Part shown: positions 4,850 through 6,463 of the stretch, one piece after another
How the letters are laid out: every line of letters begins with the position of its first letter
How positions within the stretch are numbered: the stretch's first letter is position 1
Assembly (NCBI GenBank): GCA_019056875.1
Contig: DXJA01000154.1
Coordinates: 1 to 6,463 of the forward strand
Origin: Candidatus Jordarchaeum madagascarense
Lineage (GTDB): Archaea; Asgardarchaeota; Jordiarchaeia; Jordiarchaeales; Jordiarchaeaceae
Direction of reading: 5' to 3'
Length of the DNA: 6,463 nucleotides
Notes under the pieces: model-generated
What the model was told of the DNA's origin: nothing
The model's input: the letters and a program-made list of their open reading frames with translations, nothing else
The model's database searches: none
Translations under genes and position numbers: made by a program

Positions 4850-6022
4850 GTGAGTACACCTATTAGTTTAAATTTTGAGGGCAGGTTTAAAAAAGTCAGA
4901 GCTAAAATGGAAGAGGAAAAAATAGATGTTATCATCGGAACTCGTTTGAGGTCATTGGGATATTTCAGTGGAGCGTTTATACCTTGGCGTTCCGCAATAA
5001 TTATTCCCTTAAATGGAGAACCTGAAATATTCACCCTGCTGCTCGACGTAGAAAGAGTAAAAGACGATAGTTGGATTAAAAACGTAAACATTTGGGGCCC
5101 CGCAGAAGGAATGTACCTAGAACCCCAAATCGCTGAATCCATTAAGAAACTTGGCTATGAAAAGAGCAAAATAGGCGTCGAGTATGGACAAGAAATGATA
5201 CTAGCATCAGGGCACATACTAGCAGCCGAATACGATAAACTAAAAAATCTTCTACCCGATGCAGAATTCAAAAACGCTACCCCCATAATAGACTATGTCA
5301 CTAGTATTAAAGAACCAGAAGAAATAAAACTCTTAAGGAGAGCCTCCGAAATCACAGACGTAGGGCAAAAGGCAGTAAGGGACGAACTCTGCGTAGGCAT
5401 GACCGAAACAGAAGTAGCAGGAATAGCCGAATACGCAATGAGAAAGGCGGGTAGCGACTGGGCCTGGACCCTGACCGGGGGACAAGAAATCGCATCCGGC
5501 TACAGAACCGCCTACGCTATGGGCGGATGTACCCCTGCCACCACAAAAATAATTCAACCCGGAGACAACGTACTTGTTGACTTACACTCAATGTACCAGC
5601 TATACTATGGTGACTTATCCCACAACTACTTTGTAGACTCTCCGACAAAAGAACAGAAAAAACTCGCAGACGCATACTTGGAAATCTGCTACGCCCTAAT
5701 TGACGGAATGCAACCAGGAGCAAACCGCGGAGAACTCGCCGCCAACCTCACTAATATTGCTACAAAACATGGCTATGGAAACGATGTACTATTCGCTTAC
5801 GGCCACGGAATTGGCGGCGTGGGTAATGAGTCCTATCCCATAATTGTTGACATGGAACCTTGGAATGAGATGGAATTTGAACCGAACATGGTTGAGATAG
5901 CGGCGGTGGTTCTGAATAAGCCCGGTGTTGGGGGTATGCGACTAGAGAGGCCTGTTTGGATAAAGGAAAGTGGTAACGAGGTTCTGCCAAAAACTCCAAT
6001 TGAACCGGAAATAGTTGGCTAA
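4850..6022 (+). CDS. M24 family peptidase-like protein (Xaa-Pro peptidase/creatinase fold)
   Basis: Predicted 390 residues, normal for prolidase-like M24 proteins, cytoplasmic. Residues about 8-140 form the creatinase-type N-terminal domain (RAKMEEEKIDVIIGTRLRSL), followed by the linker YVTSIKEPEEIKLLRRASE and the catalytic pita-bread domain (about 160-380). M24 enzymes use two metals held by Asp, Asp, His, Glu and Glu. Seen here: D244 (VLVDLHSMY) and D255 (YYGDLSHNYF), the usual 11 apart; H319 (GHGIG); and E366 (GGMRLE). The first Glu, normally in a TIEP-like motif 14 residues before the last Glu, is Ala352 in an ungapped alignment. The usual HExP near the active site reads NESYP. It may therefore be an inactive or changed-specificity relative rather than a true Xaa-Pro dipeptidase. 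GTG 4850 is chosen by SD spacing; GTG 4841 would add three residues. Both ends of the gene use G/T-rich third bases while the middle is A/C-rich. Confidence 0.88.
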   Translation: MSTPISLNFEGRFKKVRAKMEEEKIDVIIGTRLRSLGYFSGAFIPWRSAIIIPLNGEPEIFTLLLDVERVKDDSWIKNVNIWGPAEGMYLEPQIAESIKKLGYEKSKIGVEYGQEMILASGHILAAEYDKLKNLLPDAEFKNATPIIDYVTSIKEPEEIKLLRRASEITDVGQKAVRDELCVGMTETEVAGIAEYAMRKAGSDWAWTLTGGQEIASGYRTAYAMGGCTPATTKIIQPGDNVLVDLHSMYQLYYGDLSHNYFVDSPTKEQKKLADAYLEICYALIDGMQPGANRGELAANLTNIATKHGYGNDVLFAYGHGIGGVGNESYPIIVDMEPWNEMEFEPNMVEIAAVVLNKPGVGGMRLERPVWIKESGNEVLPKTPIEPEIVG

Positions 6023-6072
6023 GCGCTCTTTGTATTTCTGAATGGTAAACCGATTCAATATCATTCTACCCC

Positions 6073-6111
6073 TTTTTTTGATTCAGATTTTTATACTAAA
6101 CTCATTTTTTT
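6073..6111 (+). terminator. T-run terminator after the M24 gene
   Basis: Runs of seven Ts at 6073-6079 and 6105-6111, with five at 6088-6092, lie 50-90 bases after the stop and fit archaeal poly-T termination. No strong hairpin precedes them. The rest of 6023-6275 shows only short unsupported ORFs. Confidence 0.55.
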
Positions 6112-6185
6112 AAAACTCTTGATCTAATAAGCGCTTTAAGAATATCTAATATATCCCTGATTTACAGGTTTTGAGAAATAGGTGG

Positions 6186-6266
6186 TTACTTCGCTTCTTC
6201 TCTTCTCCGAACGAGCAATTCTGCATCTATACTGTTATCTTTGAATAGATATTTCTTTATATACAC
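6186..6266 (-). CDS. Possible 26-codon ORF in frame after eL41
   Basis: A GTG at 6266 opens 26 codons ending in TAA at 6186; the peptide begins YIKKYLFKDN after the start and ends AELLVRRREEAK. It lies in the same frame as eL41, separated from its TAA stop by three codons, so the frame is open for 29 codons after that stop. There is no SD, the start overlaps a TATA-like word (6255-6264), and an open stretch of this length is not rare by chance. The sensible-looking C-terminus is the only positive sign. It may be nothing. Confidence 0.2.
   Translation of the reverse strand: MYIKKYLFKDNSIDAELLVRRREEAK
6255..6264. promoter_or_regulatory. TATA-box-like sequence, direction unclear
   Basis: CTTTATATAC reads as TTTATATA on the plus strand and as GTATATAAAG on the minus strand, so it could promote in either direction. 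A minus-strand transcript would start near 6234; a plus-strand one near 6286 would run antisense to eL41. No clear gene begins at the expected place on either strand. Confidence 0.3.
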
Positions 6267-6275
6267 TATTGGTTT

Positions 6276-6341
6276 TTACTTTCTCTTCCGTCTTTTTCGT
6301 CTTTGCCTTCGTAGTCGTTTTTTCTTCCACTTCTCTCTCAT
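6276..6341 (-). CDS. rpl41e: Large-subunit ribosomal protein eL41 (L41e)
   Basis: A 21-codon ORF, ATG at 6341 to TAA at 6276. The peptide starts MREKWKKKRLRRQRR and goes on to end KRRKRK: nearly all Lys and Arg with one Trp at position 5. This is the pattern of eL41, a single basic helix of about 25-37 residues in the large ribosomal subunit of eukaryotes and several archaea, lying at the bridge to the small subunit. The M-R-x-K-W-x-K-K-R start is the family signature as I remember it. Its length falls below usual gene-calling limits, so it is easily missed. It faces the M24 gene and does not belong to a ribosomal operon within the window. A 13-bp palindrome lies just before the start, with GAGAGTG as a weak SD; a TATA-like GATATACT is at 6368-6375 on the minus strand. 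A GTG at 6350 could add three residues. Confidence 0.82.
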   Translation of the reverse strand: MREKWKKKRLRRQRRKRRKRK

Positions 6342-6347
6342 AAATAG

Positions 6348-6360
6348 CACTCTCAGAGTG
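6348..6360 (-). promoter_or_regulatory. Palindrome CACTCT-C-AGAGTG before eL41
   Basis: Perfect 6-base arms with one central base lie 6 bases upstream of the eL41 start codon. In RNA it would fold as CACTC/GAGTG with a 3-base loop, covering the SD-like GAGAGTG. In DNA it could be a dimer-binding site, possibly at the transcript start predicted from the TATA-like word at 6368-6375. Confidence 0.4.
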
Positions 6361-6463
6361 ATTACCAGTATATCTCTTGGTTCGAATTGTAGATACAGAG
6401 TAAGTTCATTAAATTAAATCCTCTTAATAAACGTATCATAGAAGATCCTTTCTATTTTAAACC

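Noticed and set aside
4807..5142. 111-codon minus-strand ORF overlapping the start of the M24 gene
   Set aside because: It lies opposite a clearly homologous coding region, has no recognisable domain, and its Ser/Phe/Leu-rich makeup is that of an antisense shadow.
6042..6113. Hydrophobic 23-codon ORF after the M24 gene resembling a single membrane helix
   Set aside because: The hydrophobic residues come from the T-runs of a probable terminator, and there is no SD.
6020..6135. TAAGCGCT repeated at 6020-6027 and 6128-6135
   Set aside because: An 8-base word, one copy overlapping the stop codon of the M24 gene; too short to exclude chance.
6376..6394. GGTTCGAAT, resembling a tRNA T-loop
   Set aside because: The flanking bases do not pair as a T stem, and no acceptor, D or anticodon arms could be found around it on the plus strand.

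Overview
The window reads as chromosomal DNA of an AT-rich archaeon. Evidence seen: TATA-like boxes a short distance upstream of genes, T-run terminators, Shine-Dalgarno (SD) sequences of the GAGGTGA type, TTG and GTG starts, an A-type (archaeal) ATP synthase catalytic-core subunit, an AbrB-PhoU fusion protein typical of archaea, and a tiny ribosomal protein eL41 gene, a family found in archaea and eukaryotes but not bacteria. A TACK-lineage archaeon such as a Bathyarchaeia member is my impression only; the sequence does not settle it.

Layout, left to right. A PhoU-like regulator with an N-terminal AbrB/MazE-like domain (77-1087, +). A 456-bp AT-rich gap with one clean palindrome. A-type ATP synthase subunit B (1544-2944, +), standing alone without the other ATPase subunits. 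A small charged Cys4 protein of unknown function (3108-3506, +). A protein of five exact 34-residue TPR units (3753-4562, +) behind a strong TATA box and a leader with a hairpin. An M24 'pita-bread' peptidase-like protein (4850-6022, +). On the minus strand near the right edge lies a 21-codon gene for ribosomal protein eL41 (6276-6341), short enough to be missed by ordinary gene calling.

The five plus-strand genes are separated by 160 to 460 bp with T-runs after stops and TATA-like boxes before starts. They look like independent transcription units rather than an operon, and no common pathway is evident. There is no mobile element, CRISPR array, rRNA or recognisable tRNA.

The points most worth following up are: (1) an abrupt change of synonymous third-base usage, from A/C-rich to G/T-rich, in the 3' parts of both atpB and the M24 gene; (2) probable loss of one metal-ligand glutamate in the M24 protein; (3) small hairpins covering the SD of several genes, most strikingly a perfect 7-bp stem before the M24 gene whose left arm is also present as a second upstream copy; (4) the orphan position of atpB; (5) the eL41 minigene and an in-frame open stretch after its stop; (6) the uncharacterised Cys4 protein. 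I did not see a convincing new multi-gene system here.
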